Below are positions 1 to 12,200 of a DNA stretch of 64,000 bases, in pieces. This stretch comes from Ischnura elegans (taxonomy: Eukaryota > Arthropoda > Insecta > Odonata > Coenagrionidae): NCBI RefSeq assembly GCF_921293095.1, contig NC_060257.1, positions 56,146,968 to 56,210,967 on the forward strand, in the 5' to 3' direction. The position numbers were made by a program, and so were the translations under genes. The notes below the pieces were generated by a model that searched no databases, was not told the origin of the DNA, and saw only the letters and a program-made list of their open reading frames with translations. The first letter of the stretch is position 1. Every line of letters begins with the position of its first letter.

Positions 1-41
1 ACTATCTTTTTCGATTAGTAAAATGTGAATTGATGAAAATT

Positions 42-206
42 TCATCGCTGATACAAGAACTTCCACAACTCTTCTGCAACACCAGCAAAAATAAAAGCAT
101 CACTTCCATATAGCATAACGTGAGTTCTACAAGAATTTGTAGCATACACATCTCGTTTAACACATTCAAATGCAGGAAGTAGTTTATAACATTTTCCCAA
201 AGAAGA
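42..206 (-). other. Unassigned open stretch, possible 3' coding exon
   Basis: On the minus strand, one frame stays open for about 54 codons and ends in TGA at 44-42. Its composition looks protein-like (reads ...LLPAFECVKRDVYAT...AEELWKFLYQR-stop). A TAA lies directly upstream, so an acceptor near position 206 would be needed, and the AG choices there are poor. I do not recognise the peptide. It could be the last exon of a minus-strand gene, an old repeat fragment, or chance. Confidence 0.15.
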
Positions 207-368
207 AACCAAATCTTATCTTTGGAGTCCAAAGAAGTGCAAATTGAGGCTAGATGGATTGCACACAATGGAAGAAGGAAGACCATAGATTGAGGGAATA
301 AGAAGCCAAGGGGTTCAAATTTTTTACTTTCTAAATAGAAAAAGGTATAGAAATATATAAAAGAAATA

Positions 369-1223
369 CAGCACACTCCCGATTATCCGGGCTAATGATG
401 GGGAGAGACACGAATAATCGGAAAACATTGATAACCCAGACTTTCACTTTAATATCTTGCAATGTTCATAATTTACGTAAAACAAACAATACATTATTAT
501 TTATTATTCATGCACGTATTCTGTTATTTTAGAGTACCTACCGTATATGTCTGAATATAGTCCCCCCTTCTTTTCCAAAAATGCCTGAGGTAAAAGGGGG
601 GGACTAAATTCAAACGCATTTTTTTAACTTTTCCCGAAACTGAAGCCTCAAAATTAGGGGGGGGGGACTATATTTGGAGAAATATGGTGATTTCCGGACA
701 CATTGAGAACTGTCTTCGCCAGTTCGCAATCTTTTTAGCGGCGATAACATGGTTGTACTTGTATTATTAATGCTCCATGTAAGGCCTGGTTTCGAAAACC
801 ACACATCCGCGGCTTAGTAATCACGGATACAGGCAAGTGGTTAGCACAAATGCTTCTAAACCACTGCTCCCCATCGGAAACTACGCAATCAAAAACCACA
901 CCATGTAGTTGCCTCTCGCACAAGTTTCCCAGGTTGCAACTGCTGCGGGACGGGTATCCGTGATCATGGAGCACGGTCGTGCACTGCGTGGCTTGGAAAA
1001 CAGGAACATGGTGCTCTGGTGAATGCGGCTAGCTCGCGAACCCTTCTGTTTTACGAAGAGGGTTATAACAGAAACAATAAGCCCGATGTATCCTAGCATT
1101 AATAAAGTAATTCCGGTGATTTTACGTAAGATTTTATTTTCTTATAAAGATCGCGTGAATTGCGTAAGCAAGAGTGAAAATCATGCACGGATATACCCCA
1201 GCCGGATTACTGGGAGTCTGCAG
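369..1223. mobile_element. pogo/Tigger-type non-autonomous element, family A copy 1
   Basis: It begins CAGCACACTCCCGATTATCC after a TA and ends ...GGGAGTCTGCAG before TA, matching the two ends of the copy at 10070-11397 in reverse orientation. Internal sequence around 690-1140 is also shared with that copy. No transposase reading frame is visible. The TA duplication and CAG termini are typical of pogo/Tigger elements of the Tc1/mariner superfamily. A smaller element is nested at 541-687. Confidence 0.75.
541..687. mobile_element. Small nested MITE with CCGTATAT / ATATGG ends
   Basis: The left arm reads CCGTATATGTCTGAATATAG and then a C-run. The right arm is a G-run followed by ACTATATTTGGAGAAATATGG, so the arms form an imperfect terminal inverted repeat of about 28 bp. 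It interrupts the larger element exactly where the copy at 10070-11397 is continuous. TA precedes the left end; the right flank is TG, so the target duplication is imperfect. Confidence 0.6.
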
Positions 1224-2567
1224 TATACAAAAACTTTGGTTGCCAAGGGATACGAGTGAGTATCTGTTCTGTGCAGACATTGGGTGGAAAATCAAATGCA
1301 CTACTAAATATCTAGCTGATATCGTTTGTAAGTCTACCAAATTTCTGTACCTAACTCTTGTTTATTTAAAAAAATCACTTGTACTGTTGGCTTCTCACTC
1401 CCTCAATAAAGAGAGGCAATTGTGCAGGGGGCGGAACTGAATCTGAAGTGGGGGAAAAAGGGATCTCAGCAAATATAACGTAATTTTCTTCAGCAAGAAA
1501 AAGGTAAAATCGAGAGAATTATTGGGGTATTTTATAGAAAGATTTTCTCACTGTTTCTAGACTTTACTCTTGATGGTCTTCAATACCACATAATATTAAC
1601 TTGTCTTAAATAAAAATAACTACGCAGGTATTTAAAAAAAATATACCACTCAATCAAGCACATATTAACATACTCTCACTAATAATATGCATTTTTACAA
1701 GTCCGACATGAGTATAGAGCAGGAAGGTTTGAGCTAAACTTTCCACCCTCGACTCACAACACCTAACCAAGGGGGAAGGAGCGTTGAAAATTGCCACAAT
1801 AGCCTCACATTATTAATAGATGCCCTAAAATGAAAGTCGCATCCAATGATGGGACAAAAGACTAAGCTAAGAGAATTTCCAGAATATTTACGTGGAATGG
1901 AATTACCTCTAACTCACTAGAAGAATGAGAGCATCAAGACATGGCTACTCCGGGGTACAGGACCAAGTCATTTTTCATGGTCCTCCACTGACACACTTTC
2001 TTCACCATATTTATTCAGGAAATTTTCTTGGCTAGGTCCCGTTCATAAATTAAGACTTTTATATAACTCCATTCATCAATTGTGTGCAGTCCATATCGGG
2101 CCTAATTTTGTCTCGAAAAATCAAGGTTGGACCCATATTTGAGGTGAGTGTAAAAACCATGTCATGTATAAAAATCGTCAATAAATCAACCTATGATTAT
2201 AAAATTTTTAACATTTATACAATTAAAAAAAAAACAAATTTGTTTGCTTGAAACTGAAATTACTTCAATTGCAACAAATATATAAATAGAGCTTGTTCAC
2301 AGTTAGCATGGACTTCGCGAATGGTGTAAATACGTATCACTCAACGCAGCAAAAGGAATGAGCACATTAAGAGGGGGTGAATGCCCAGAGTGCTATCAAA
2401 ATAGCTGTGGAATTCCCTACTGAATGCGACCTCTGCACAGTGGCTCAGTGTGAGGACTCAGCCATTTTTCAGAGGTATTTTCATCCAATACTTAAGTGAC
2501 CACACGTCGCTGATTGACTGTATATCAAACATTAGTTCTTGGTGGCCAATGGTGAGTTACTAAATGA
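1224..2567. other. Intergenic, no gene seen
   Basis: AT-rich sequence with frequent stops in all frames and no recognisable coding, RNA or repeat structure. Confidence 0.5.
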
Positions 2568-2571
2568 TTAA

Positions 2572-2859
2572 CCCTTTTACTGCCACCGGTTGAGCGAAAA
2601 CTGCCAGGGGCCGATTTATCGGCCCGAATTATGCCACTTTTGTTTCGGGATTGTGGCCTTTTCAACGGCTGTAATTTCTGTAAACCCCCATAATCTATCT
2701 ATGGTTATAAAATATATCTTAAGAATTGGGAAAAAATCTAGACGTACTAAATAAAATTAAGCAGCTGAAATTTTTTTAAATCTGATATGTTGCTAATTCC
2801 GTAAAACAGCCTTGGCAGTCTTCGTACATCCCACCTGAAATGGGCTGGCAGAGAAAGGG
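2572..2859. mobile_element. piggyBac-type MITE (288 bp, TTAA duplication)
   Basis: TTAA at 2568-2571 is followed by CCCTTTTACTGCCA. The right end reads TGGCAGAGAAAGGG and is followed by TTAA at 2860-2863. A TTAA target duplication with CCCTTT termini is the hallmark of piggyBac. There is no transposase frame, so it is non-autonomous. Confidence 0.85.
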
Positions 2860-2937
2860 TTAAAAAACCCATATCTAGCACTCCCATTCTTCCCAACTTT
2901 TCCCATTCATGGGGGATGCGAATATGTTACACAGTGG

Positions 2938-3239
2938 CAGTGGCGCAGCGAAGGGGGGTTACGGAGGATAAACTCCCCCCCCCAGAGCTCAGAGAAATTT
3001 TCAAGTTTAATCCATTTAACTTAATTGGATTAATATTACTTATAGAATAGTATAAATATTACTAAAATATCCCTCAGAAGGCAGTAAAACTCACCATTTT
3101 AAACCATTTATCTGAAAAATTTTCTAGGGGAGGGCTCCCCACACCTCCCGCTTACCATGGTGGGTATTCCACATCCTCAGACACCCCACTGTTTTGTGCC
3201 TAAAACCCCCACAAGCCTTAATTCCTAGCTGAGCCTCTG
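2938..3239. mobile_element. hAT-type MITE (302 bp, 8-bp duplication CACAGTGG)
   Basis: The 8-bp duplication CACAGTGG lies at 2930-2937 and 3240-3247. Element ends are CAGTGGCGCAGC and GCTGAGCCTCTG, imperfect inverted repeats. It carries the C- and G-runs common to this group and has no reading frame. The element at 7194-7471 is a relative. Confidence 0.75.
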
Positions 3240-3247
3240 CACAGTGG

Positions 3248-6200
3248 TACATTCTGGTGCTCAGCAAGAACTCTGAGCACTCACTCCCTTTAAACGTGTC
3301 CATTATTATTAATGGGAAAAGATCAAGTACCCAACGTTTTTAAGATCACTCCACTAAGGAAGAGCCAAATAATTTCTTCTACAGTGGTTTTAGGCCATTG
3401 TAGTTTGGAGTAATGATAGAAGCTTAGAAACCAGTCAAAGTTGAAATCTTAACGAATATTCAAAATCAATTTGTGGATACGGGTCAAGTTTCAAGGGACA
3501 TATTTCACTTTCCTCCCACATCCCTAACTATATGCATGCTGTAGTAAATCGACAATAATGAACAGTGAAAATCTTTGGATTTGGTAATGTCCACCAAATA
3601 GATCGCATTACCTATTAACAGAATACGAAAAATCCATGGCGTAAAAGAAAAGGGGAGAGCAGGCATCAAAGAAAATTTTTTCACAAATTAGAGAACAAAC
3701 AGCTCCATATATAATGCCTGACTTGGTTGATACCATCAATACTGACACTTCTACTGATGACTCATTGCCATGAGGATGAGAGCAGAGCAACTGGCTGAAA
3801 TGACGGTAACGTGTTATAAATTAGTACTGATAGGATTCCAAGAAATACCCTTTCCTCGATGCTTTTCACTGGCCACATCTAGCCACCCTAAATTAAAAGT
3901 TTTTCAATTAAAATTTTACCAAATTTTTTTCTACTGGCACCCTAGAAAGTCAGCCACAACAGAAAACATCCACTAATGTTCAGGATCCATCGCATAAGTC
4001 TGAGAAATCCTACAATCCCAAGAAAAATATAATTTTCTCTGAAAGGATCCTTATAATAAACGCAAAGAATAAATTAAAAATATAAAAGGCTTCAATAACC
4101 TAAAGATAACAAAAGTGATTGGTTCTTAATAATATAAGCATGGTCTTTCTGTATGAATAGATTCATTAAAATCTTCTTTTTCCAAGTTATCTAAATAATA
4201 TGCTGCATTAAATGATGCAGTGCAAAAAAGATGTACATATAAAGAAAATGTAGATATTAAAAAGTAACCAAACCAATCTATGAAGTTCTGTTTAATTGCA
4301 TTCATGGAAAAATATTTGAGAGTCAAGGTCAACAAAGTAAAAATTCATAATATCTCCCGGACAAAATGCTAAATAAAAGGATGCCATGAAAATGGAATTG
4401 CATGGTCCTGCCAAGGATATTCCCTTCAGCAATTGAAATGCAGGTTATTCTGCAGACAGGAGATACGTACTAAAATTCAGTAGATAAGAAAATCCGAAGA
4501 AAATATTCCCTCAGTCAAAGGAAGAATTTTATATGATGACAATTGAGAAATAGTTACTTCCATGCATTATTATTTGCCTTCTTTTATAGAGAAATTTTGT
4601 CAAACATCTCCTCATCTACTCAACAGTTCGGGTACTACTCACTAGCCAAAGATGGCTGCAAAACTTCCGCTACATAGAGATGAATCCTAGTACCCTTTGC
4701 CATAGTGCAACAGCTGAGTAATCTAATTTCTCTGCCTAAAAGTAAGAAAGCTAAAATACAAATCTGCAGTGTCAGTTAAACAGTGCTTTAGGCAGTGGAA
4801 ATAACGGGATCCAGGTGAATCCATTCAGAGCATATTTTAGCATTAGAAAGTACAGCTCTGAAGAAAATATATACATTTGTATCTGCAAACATCAGCAGTT
4901 CATACATTCACTGCTGAGGGAAATCTCTGGATCTAATGAAACATAGTGAAATTCAGCATCAACATAAGCATCTTACTTCCTTACCAAAAATAACCAATTC
5001 AACGATTCAGTTTGGTTAGCTATAGGTGAAAATAAAAATTGAACAACTCGGAGGAACTTGAGTTACAGTTATACGATCCATTATGTTGGTAGATGGCAGC
5101 AGTTAACTCTTTTTAAATCTAACATATTAGTGGCTGATATCAATAATTTACTTTTTATTTATTGTCAAAAGAAAATTCATTTCCATGACAGCAAGTTTAA
5201 CGTTAGGCCTAGATGTAAAGCCATTACATCAGGTCACAAGGTAAGGTTAAGGAGGGAAATCTAGTTGATTCAGTTAAGTCAATGATATTGGTAGACGTAA
5301 GTTATTTACATCAGTACAGAATAGGCTTGTACTGGCTATTACTAAAACGTAGGTTAAAAATTATCACACATCACCCAAGGATTCTTTCAGTCTCATACTT
5401 GAAAAATATTTGATTAGATTTGAGCATAAGTGAAATTAGCAGAGCAGCTGGCTTACGCGTGCTAAGTTACAAGAAGAGTGTAGCTATTAAAAGTGACCAT
5501 CCCCTTATTCCATTATAAAATACTTACTGAGATTAATACTGACCTCATGACTTTTCTCTCATTGTCATTCACTTAAAAAATCCTATTTTACCTTCCAGTA
5601 CATAAGGAGAGGCTTAATGTAGCAGGACATCCCAACCTGTTTTTTAGGATTGTAAAGTTAACCAATATGTATGTGTATCATGACAAACCAAACTAGAGAC
5701 TTAGATTCTACCTGTCTTAAAGCATAAAACAATCCAAAATGATAACAAATCAATCAACAGGTAATTGCCACTTGAAAAATCAAATAACACGTAAAAAGAG
5801 AAAATAACCCTTCATGCATAACAGCAGTCACTAATGCCGACAAAATTTTCAAGAAGCATGATAAATCATCAAAATATAGTAAACTACCTGAGAATAATGC
5901 ATAAGTTTAAAAATTACATCCCTGAGCTTCGACTCTTTTCATAATCTTTCTCTAGTTCATTTACCTCAGGGATATTCTCAGTCATGCTTTTTATACAAGA
6001 AAAATCTTGGTTCAATCCTTCTCGTCAGTGCTTTGCTGGCACGGGGATCACCTCATTCCTCTGGAATGCTAGCTTCCGTAGTAGGATGCCAATGAAGCGG
6101 TCGTACTGCGAAGAAGTCTTCGCAGGGGGGGCCAGGCCCATCCAAAGGTAGCTCTGCTAAGTTGCGTCCACAGCCACAGCAAGGGCTGACGGCATGGCTG

Positions 6201-6343
6201 TGCCCAACCATGGTAGACAACACCACAACAGTGTTTCACATGGTCAGTACAGAAAGCAGTCAAGGTTTCACACAGAAAGATGACTAAGGGTTTGAAATCG
6301 AATGCCATATTTATTGGAGTAAATGATTTATCATTATTCATGT
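3248..6343. other. Intergenic, no gene seen
   Basis: Low-complexity AT-rich DNA. A GC-richer patch at 6030-6260 gives an open minus-strand frame, but its peptide is not recognisable. No RNA gene or resolved transposon was found. Confidence 0.45.
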
Positions 6344-6889
6344 TCTTTTTATTTAGTTATTTATTTATTTTTTCATGTTCTACCCTAAATGTTGTGATGG
6401 ATATACAGTAGAACCTCACTTATGAAACTTTCAGCGGAAAACCAAAAAAAGTTTCATAAGTGAGGAAGTTTCATATGTGAGGTTTTTCGGTTTTCAGCAT
6501 GAAATCCTTTCCTATAGGGGCCGGTTTGTTTCCAGGATGCAATTACTCATTTGGAGGCAAGAAATTGAAGCCTAATAATCTTATTTTCACACAAGCAACA
6601 CCACAGATGATGTGTTACTTTAAGAGAAATATAATTTTACATTCCTGAACAACATTATCCGCGGTTGAACATCTAGCATTTCTGGTACTGATCTGCAAGG
6701 CTATCATACTGGAGAGATTTCGGAATGATGACACTAAATGTTCACAGAGAAGCCAATTTTTGAAAAAAGTTGACTCATTAAAAGCAGTTTCAGGAAATTC
6801 ATTTTACCACCTATAGGCAAACCCAAGATTGTAGATTAAAGAAATGAAATACCAAAGGAAAGTCATCAAAATTAACCCCATAACTAGGG

Positions 6890-7185
6890 AGCAAAATTTC
6901 ACTAATGCATCACGAAGGCTTCACACCCTATGGACCAGGGTTCATGTCATGGCCGAGGCAGAAAGTCTTCAGAGATGGCTGTATCCCTGCTTGAAAGTAG
7001 TGTGGACGGAACTTCCAGTGCAACACCCTGTCCGGCAGATGGAACGTTAAGCCCTGGTTAAGCCTTTTGTTACAACCTGGCTAATTCCAACACAGGGTTT
7101 CTATACTCCCTCCCTTACCTCATGGCGAAAATGACCCCAGCTGTCGGTTTCCTCCCTCTAAATACCATGCCATAGATAATATGGA
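6890..7185 (+). repeat. Degraded tRNA-derived SINE, same family as 54735-55085
   Basis: The block aligns by eye with the SINE at 54735-55085. Shared landmarks in the same order are GGGTTCATGTC for the B box region, GATGGAACGTTAAGCCCTGG, CTCCCTTACCTCATGGCG and AGCTGTCGGTTTCCTCC. The tRNA head is badly eroded. It lies within the pogo-type element and ends just before a hAT-type MITE. Confidence 0.6.
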
Positions 7186-7193
7186 GCACCTGG

Positions 7194-7471
7194 CAGTGGC
7201 ATAATTATGGTGGATCGATGAGGGGATAGATTCCCCTCCAAAGCCGCAGAGAATTGAAAAAAAATTTTAAAACAAAAGTCTAGCTTTGATAAACAACAAC
7301 TGCATCTACTCAAAGTTAAACTTTAGGTGCCAAAATGAAGTTAAACATATTTAGAGGCATGCTCTTTTTTTAAATTTTCCGGGAATCCCCGATGCCTTGG
7401 GGGGGGGGGGAAGGGGGGTGCCCCTCAGGTACTACCATCACCCCCAAAGCATATTCCTAGTTGCGCCACTG
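7194..7471. mobile_element. hAT-type MITE, CAGTGGC family
   Basis: Ends are CAGTGGCATAATTATGG and CTAGTTGCGCCACTG. The 8 bp on the two sides (GCACCTGG and GAATCCGG) agree at five positions, consistent with an old hAT duplication. It is related to 2938-3239 and nested in the 2.3-kb pogo-type element. Confidence 0.6.
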
Positions 7472-8716
7472 GAATCCGGGATATTCCGTGACTAATTGTA
7501 AGGCTTTTCCGGTGCTTAGATCACTTTTTTTAAGTGAGCATTTGAAATAACCGCGCAACTGCCGTCAGTGATGATTGAACAAAAATATATTTAAGAGCTC
7601 GAAAAAATCTCCCCTCTCAAAAATGTTTACGCACTAAAAAAGAATTTTCCCGTGAAATTTTAGCAATAGTAGATTGAATCTACCGGGTATAGCTTCTCTG
7701 TCGGCATTCTTACGCGAATTCAGCGCCGGGAACTTCGACTCACAAGCCGTGTGACTCATCTTCACGTAATATTTTGCTTCCCCATATCTGATCACAACAC
7801 CGGACACTTTATGTACTTCGGTATAATGGTTATAAGTCATTCCAGAGTCGAAAGGAACTGCCTTATCTTTCACGTTTTGAATTTGACTTTAATGATAACG
7901 TTACGACTGACGACGCGAGTTATTCTCCGAGGACATTCGTACTAACTCTCGTTCAGTTAAAAAATAAACGCTTACCAGCAGGCAGACTCAAGCTAATAGG
8001 TAATCAAGGTCCAACTTTGTTTCATTTAAACCCACTGAGATACAAGTTAGGTCAGTTTTGATCGGCGCGCCGCGTAAGCAACTTTCCCCCCGCTCAATTC
8101 GTCCCGCGGATGCGGGATTAGCCCGCGGAATGAGACCATGCATGCTGTTTTTACCATCGTGTTGAATCACCATCGGCTTACGTCTATACTGCAAATACGA
8201 TAATCTCTTTTGGATGACCTTGGAAGCCAAATTTTTGGTACGGGAGGATTTTTAACGGCTCATTTAGGTGTTATTTCGCTGGGGCGACGGAAAACATAAC
8301 CTTGGAAAATTCTAGACAATCTTCCGTTAAAGATAGATATTCCGTATTAACGATCATCTACTGCAGTTAAAATTAATATCTAATAAACAGCATCGCTCAT
8401 TATTAAAACTTAGTATTCTTCATTTACATATTTATGTGATGAGCACATACTACCCCTGCTCCTGTGACTAAAATTGGCACGCGTACCGCAATCTTCTCGT
8501 AGAGCAGTTATCTGAAAAGTCGTATAAGTGAGGTATTTTATCTCATTGGACTGGAAAAATACGTTTCGTAACCGAGTTCGTCGTATAAGTGAAAAGTTTC
8601 ATAACTGAGGTTGGAAATACATGGTTTCATATGGGGTTATTCACCGGACCAAAAAAAATCGGCGTATAAGTGAGGTCATCGCATAACTGAGGGTCGTATA
8701 ACCGAGGTTCTACTGT

Positions 8717-8942
8717 ATGTGCATTCTTAGGTATTTTTTGCTATGATTGATGTTAACTTCAAGATTTCATTTCTATGCCCTGATGTGTTAGTTGTGCTTA
8801 ATTCCATTTGGAAATATTTGATAAATTTTGTACAAGTTTATTTTGTAATCTCTTTTGCATGTAATATCTTTTATGTACTTAATAGACAATTTGTCCAAGA
8901 ACAATAAATATTATTATTATTATTATATTATTATTATTATTA
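8717..8942 (+). repeat. Probable LINE 3' end with (ATT)n tail
   Basis: T-rich sequence leads into AATAAATATTATTATT and an ATT tail at 8908-8942. This is the usual look of a non-LTR retrotransposon 3' end. The matching upstream part (about 6300-6400) is separated by the pogo-type element, which probably jumped into it. The family is not identified. A minus-strand AATAAA at 8842-8837, about 200 bp past the NAA60 stop, may serve as that gene's polyadenylation signal. Confidence 0.4.
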
Positions 8943-9040
8943 AGGGTGGTCCAAAAATATTTTTTTTAAATATTGTAAGCTTGGACGAATATTTAAGTAC
9001 AGTTACATTAGTAAACAAGCCACAGCAAAAATCCACCTGA

Positions 9041-9272
9041 TCAAATGACATTTGACGCAGCTGAATGCCATTTGAATATTTCCAGAGAATTTAATCTAAA
9101 TGTTCCAACCCCCATTATAAACATTATTGTCCCTCTACATATATTTAAAAAATATTTTAAAGGATATATCAATCCCCAGGGTGGATGTCCTCCGTTTATG
9201 TACAGAACGTATGTGAACCCGTCCTTGCATTTACCCTGGATTGAGTAATACAAGGGCAGGAAAGAATGTAAC
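9041..9272 (-). CDS. NAA60: NAA60 coding exon 5, C-terminus
   Basis: After acceptor TTTCACAG it reads LHSFLPLYYSIQGKCKDG, then FTYVLYINGGHPPW, a conserved block of the family. About 43 mostly hydrophobic and basic residues follow before the stop at 9041, the expected place for membrane-contacting helices. Confidence 0.95.
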
Positions 9273-12200
9273 CTGTGAAAGATAAGAATAACATTAATTG
9301 CACATTTCGAACAACAGATAACACATCTAAAAATATCATTCCTACAGGTTACACTACTGAAATATCAGAGTTATTCAAGCACAACACTAGAGCATGGGGA
9401 GAGGATAATATCATTGATTCTCATGCCCCTATTAAAAAAACAGAGATCTCCATAGCTTAAATATGGACAGAAAAGTCAAATTAAATGAAAAATGAATAAA
9501 TTTGAGAATCAATTTAAGTGGAATCACAATATTACGAACAGGAATATGATGACATTTTGCTGTTATGAACTTGTTTCAGCAATTTATACGAGGAATGAAG
9601 AATACTACATGTTTAAATTTTTTACTTAAGCTGTATTGCAACTCTCAAGGGAAAATGATAATAACCGGATGTGTGAAATACATCATTTTCGCTAATGCTA
9701 TTCTTTAACATTGCATAATTTTGCCTCACAGAATGATTAAGGTAATTGTTTTGGGGGGTTGGTTCATTATCTAAGGCAATGACTTGTTTGCTATGCACAC
9801 TGATATGCATAAACAAGAGTCTTTACGAAATTAACCAATCAGTTATAAACATTGTTTGCTTAGCTGGTGAAATTAAAACTTATGCTGAAGAGTCACCTTA
9901 AAAATAACTATCTTCTCAATTTTTCTCTTTACCAAACTTTTGGTATTGGAGTACCCTTCCCCTCACATTAATCCAGAACTGGACTGAATAAAACTAATTT
10001 TTAGAGGAGAATTCCAAATAAGGTATGACACGAAAGTCATGAAAGAACTGGGCACATCTTAGATTAATACAGCAGACTCCCGATTATCTGGCTGCGGTAT
10101 ATCTGCGCTGCGGATTATCTGTGCATGATTTTAACTCTCGCTCAATTTTTTCCACCATCTTTATAAAAAAAAAATCAGTCGTAAAATCACCGGAATTACT
10201 GCATTAATGCTACGATACACCAGGCTTATTGTTTCTGTTATAACCCCCTTCGTAAAATGGAAGTGATCCCGTGCTAGCTGCATTTACGGGACCACGGATA
10301 CCCATCTCCCAGCATTTGCAATCTGGGCAACTAGTGCTAGAGGCGACTACGTGGCGTGGTGCCTGACAGTGTAGTTTCCGACGTCGAGCAGTGGTTTCAA
10401 AGCATTCGTGCTGACCACTTTTCTGTATCCGTGATCACTAAGCCATGGATGTGTGGTTTTCGAAACCAGGCCTTCCATGGAGCATTAATAATACAAGTAA
10501 AACGATGTTATCGCCGCTAAAAAGATCGCGAACTGTCAAAGAAAGCTCTCAATAAGTCCAGGAAGCACTCTAAAATAACAGAATAACTGCATACTTAATT
10601 AAAAAGAAGAACTTTGTGCTTTCACATTGATATTTATTCAAAAGTTTTCACCAAGTTACGCCTCAAACAATCAATTGCATAAATAATAATAAATTGTTTG
10701 TTTTACGTAAATTATGAATGAACATTAAAAGACATTAACCCTTTCGCTGCTGTTCAATCTCCGAAAACATACTCCTCACATGCGGCGAAAAGGTTAAAAT
10801 GCATTCCGTGGGCCCATGGAGCAGGTACTTCCTGGATGGGTGTGGTACACCCTCCGAAGGGTCGCTAATCCGGGACCCTATCCTCGACGAGCTCATCCAC
10901 GCAGGACACTCCTGCCAATCAAGCAATCAAGTAGGTCTTTGAGCCGTGTTTCTGCAACGAAAAATAACGATTTTGTTAACTTTGCTAAAAAACGTGGCTG
11001 CGGACAACCGTAAAATGACCATTTTCGCAAAATGAACAAAATCGTTATTTCTCATCACAGAAACACAGTTCAAAGACGTACTTGATTGCTTGATTGCCAG
11101 GAGTGTGATGAAAATGTTAATTTTTTGAGGATCGGATTGATTTATTGATTTTCAAATTGCAGTCAGAGCGGTCACTTTTCGGGAGGTAGGCGGATGATGA
11201 GCTGGTCGAGGATTCCGGGTCCCGGATTAGCAACCTTTCTGAGTGCTTCGGCGAAAGTGCTGACCGCATGGCAGGGACAAAGAAAAAGTACGTCCACAGC
11301 AGTGAAAGGGTTAAAACAAAAGTTTGGGTTATGCGTGTTATCAGATTATTCGTGCCGTTTCTCCCCATCATTAGCCCGGATAGTCGGGAATGTGCTGTAC
11401 ACACTAAAGATTGGAGAAAGAAGACATAGCCAAACATACCTGAAATTACGCCTCTCATAGAAACGAATGGCAGCAGAATTGGTGGCTAGGACATGAAGAT
11501 AAAGAGCTTTCACGGTAGGAATGTGGTATGGGGGGGAATGAGGGGAAGGAGGAGACGTTGAGGAGGTTGGTGGGGTTGATGGGTCAGCAGTGAGATGAGA
11601 GACAAGGCTGTCCAAAAGAAGTGATGCAATCCCATTTCTTCTATGCTTCTCCACAACTCCAAGGCTTAATATATACCTACAGAAAAAATTAAAGATATTA
11701 TTAACAACATCTTTCACTTACTATCACCATTGTCAAAAGTAAAACAATGCTGATTTTTGTTCAAACAAGGTCTTAAAGTTAACATATCTTTTTGTAACCA
11801 TGTTATCTGTACCCGAATTTTATTTTTTGACATGTCATGCATTGGATTTATTTATATTTTTGTTGTATCTGATCTAACATGGCGAATAAAGCTTTATTAT
11901 TAAAAATGACTGTTGTAAGGACATATTTAACCAATTTCCAACAAAAATATGTGCTTGATTTCTTTTTCCCATCACCAGGAGGAACTGAAAGATGTCACTT
12001 TCTAAATTCTAGGGAAACCTTCTAAGTAGATGTAATGTAATTTGAAAGCAAGGCCGGAAACCAAGGCCAAAACTGCTATGGAAATGACAATGGCTAAATT
12101 CCAATACCCTCTAGGGTATACCAGGCGTACCTAAATTTTTCCAGTTTCTGGAAGTGGTATCATGTTCTTTGACTATGAGCAAACTTTGCAATAAAAACAA

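Larger units (their letters stand above)
6406..8715. mobile_element. pogo/Tigger-type element, 2.3 kb, non-autonomous
   Basis: TA at 6404-6405 is followed by CAGTAGAACCTCACTTATGA; the right end is CGAGGTTCTACTG followed by TA at 8716-8717. The outer 12 bp (CAGTAGAACCTC) is a perfect inverted repeat. Both ends carry several copies of a GTATAAGTGAGG / TCATAACTGAGG motif. No pogo transposase (CENP-B DNA-binding or DDE domains) can be read inside. A degraded SINE (about 6890-7185) and a hAT-type MITE (7194-7471) are inserted in it. Confidence 0.8.

Noticed and set aside
8881-8942. CRISPR-like or regulatory meaning for the ATT repeats
   Set aside because: A simple microsatellite tail with no spacers.
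10816-11460. Open frames over 10816-11013 and 11194-11460
   Set aside because: They lie in nested DNA elements or run antisense to NAA60 exon 4.
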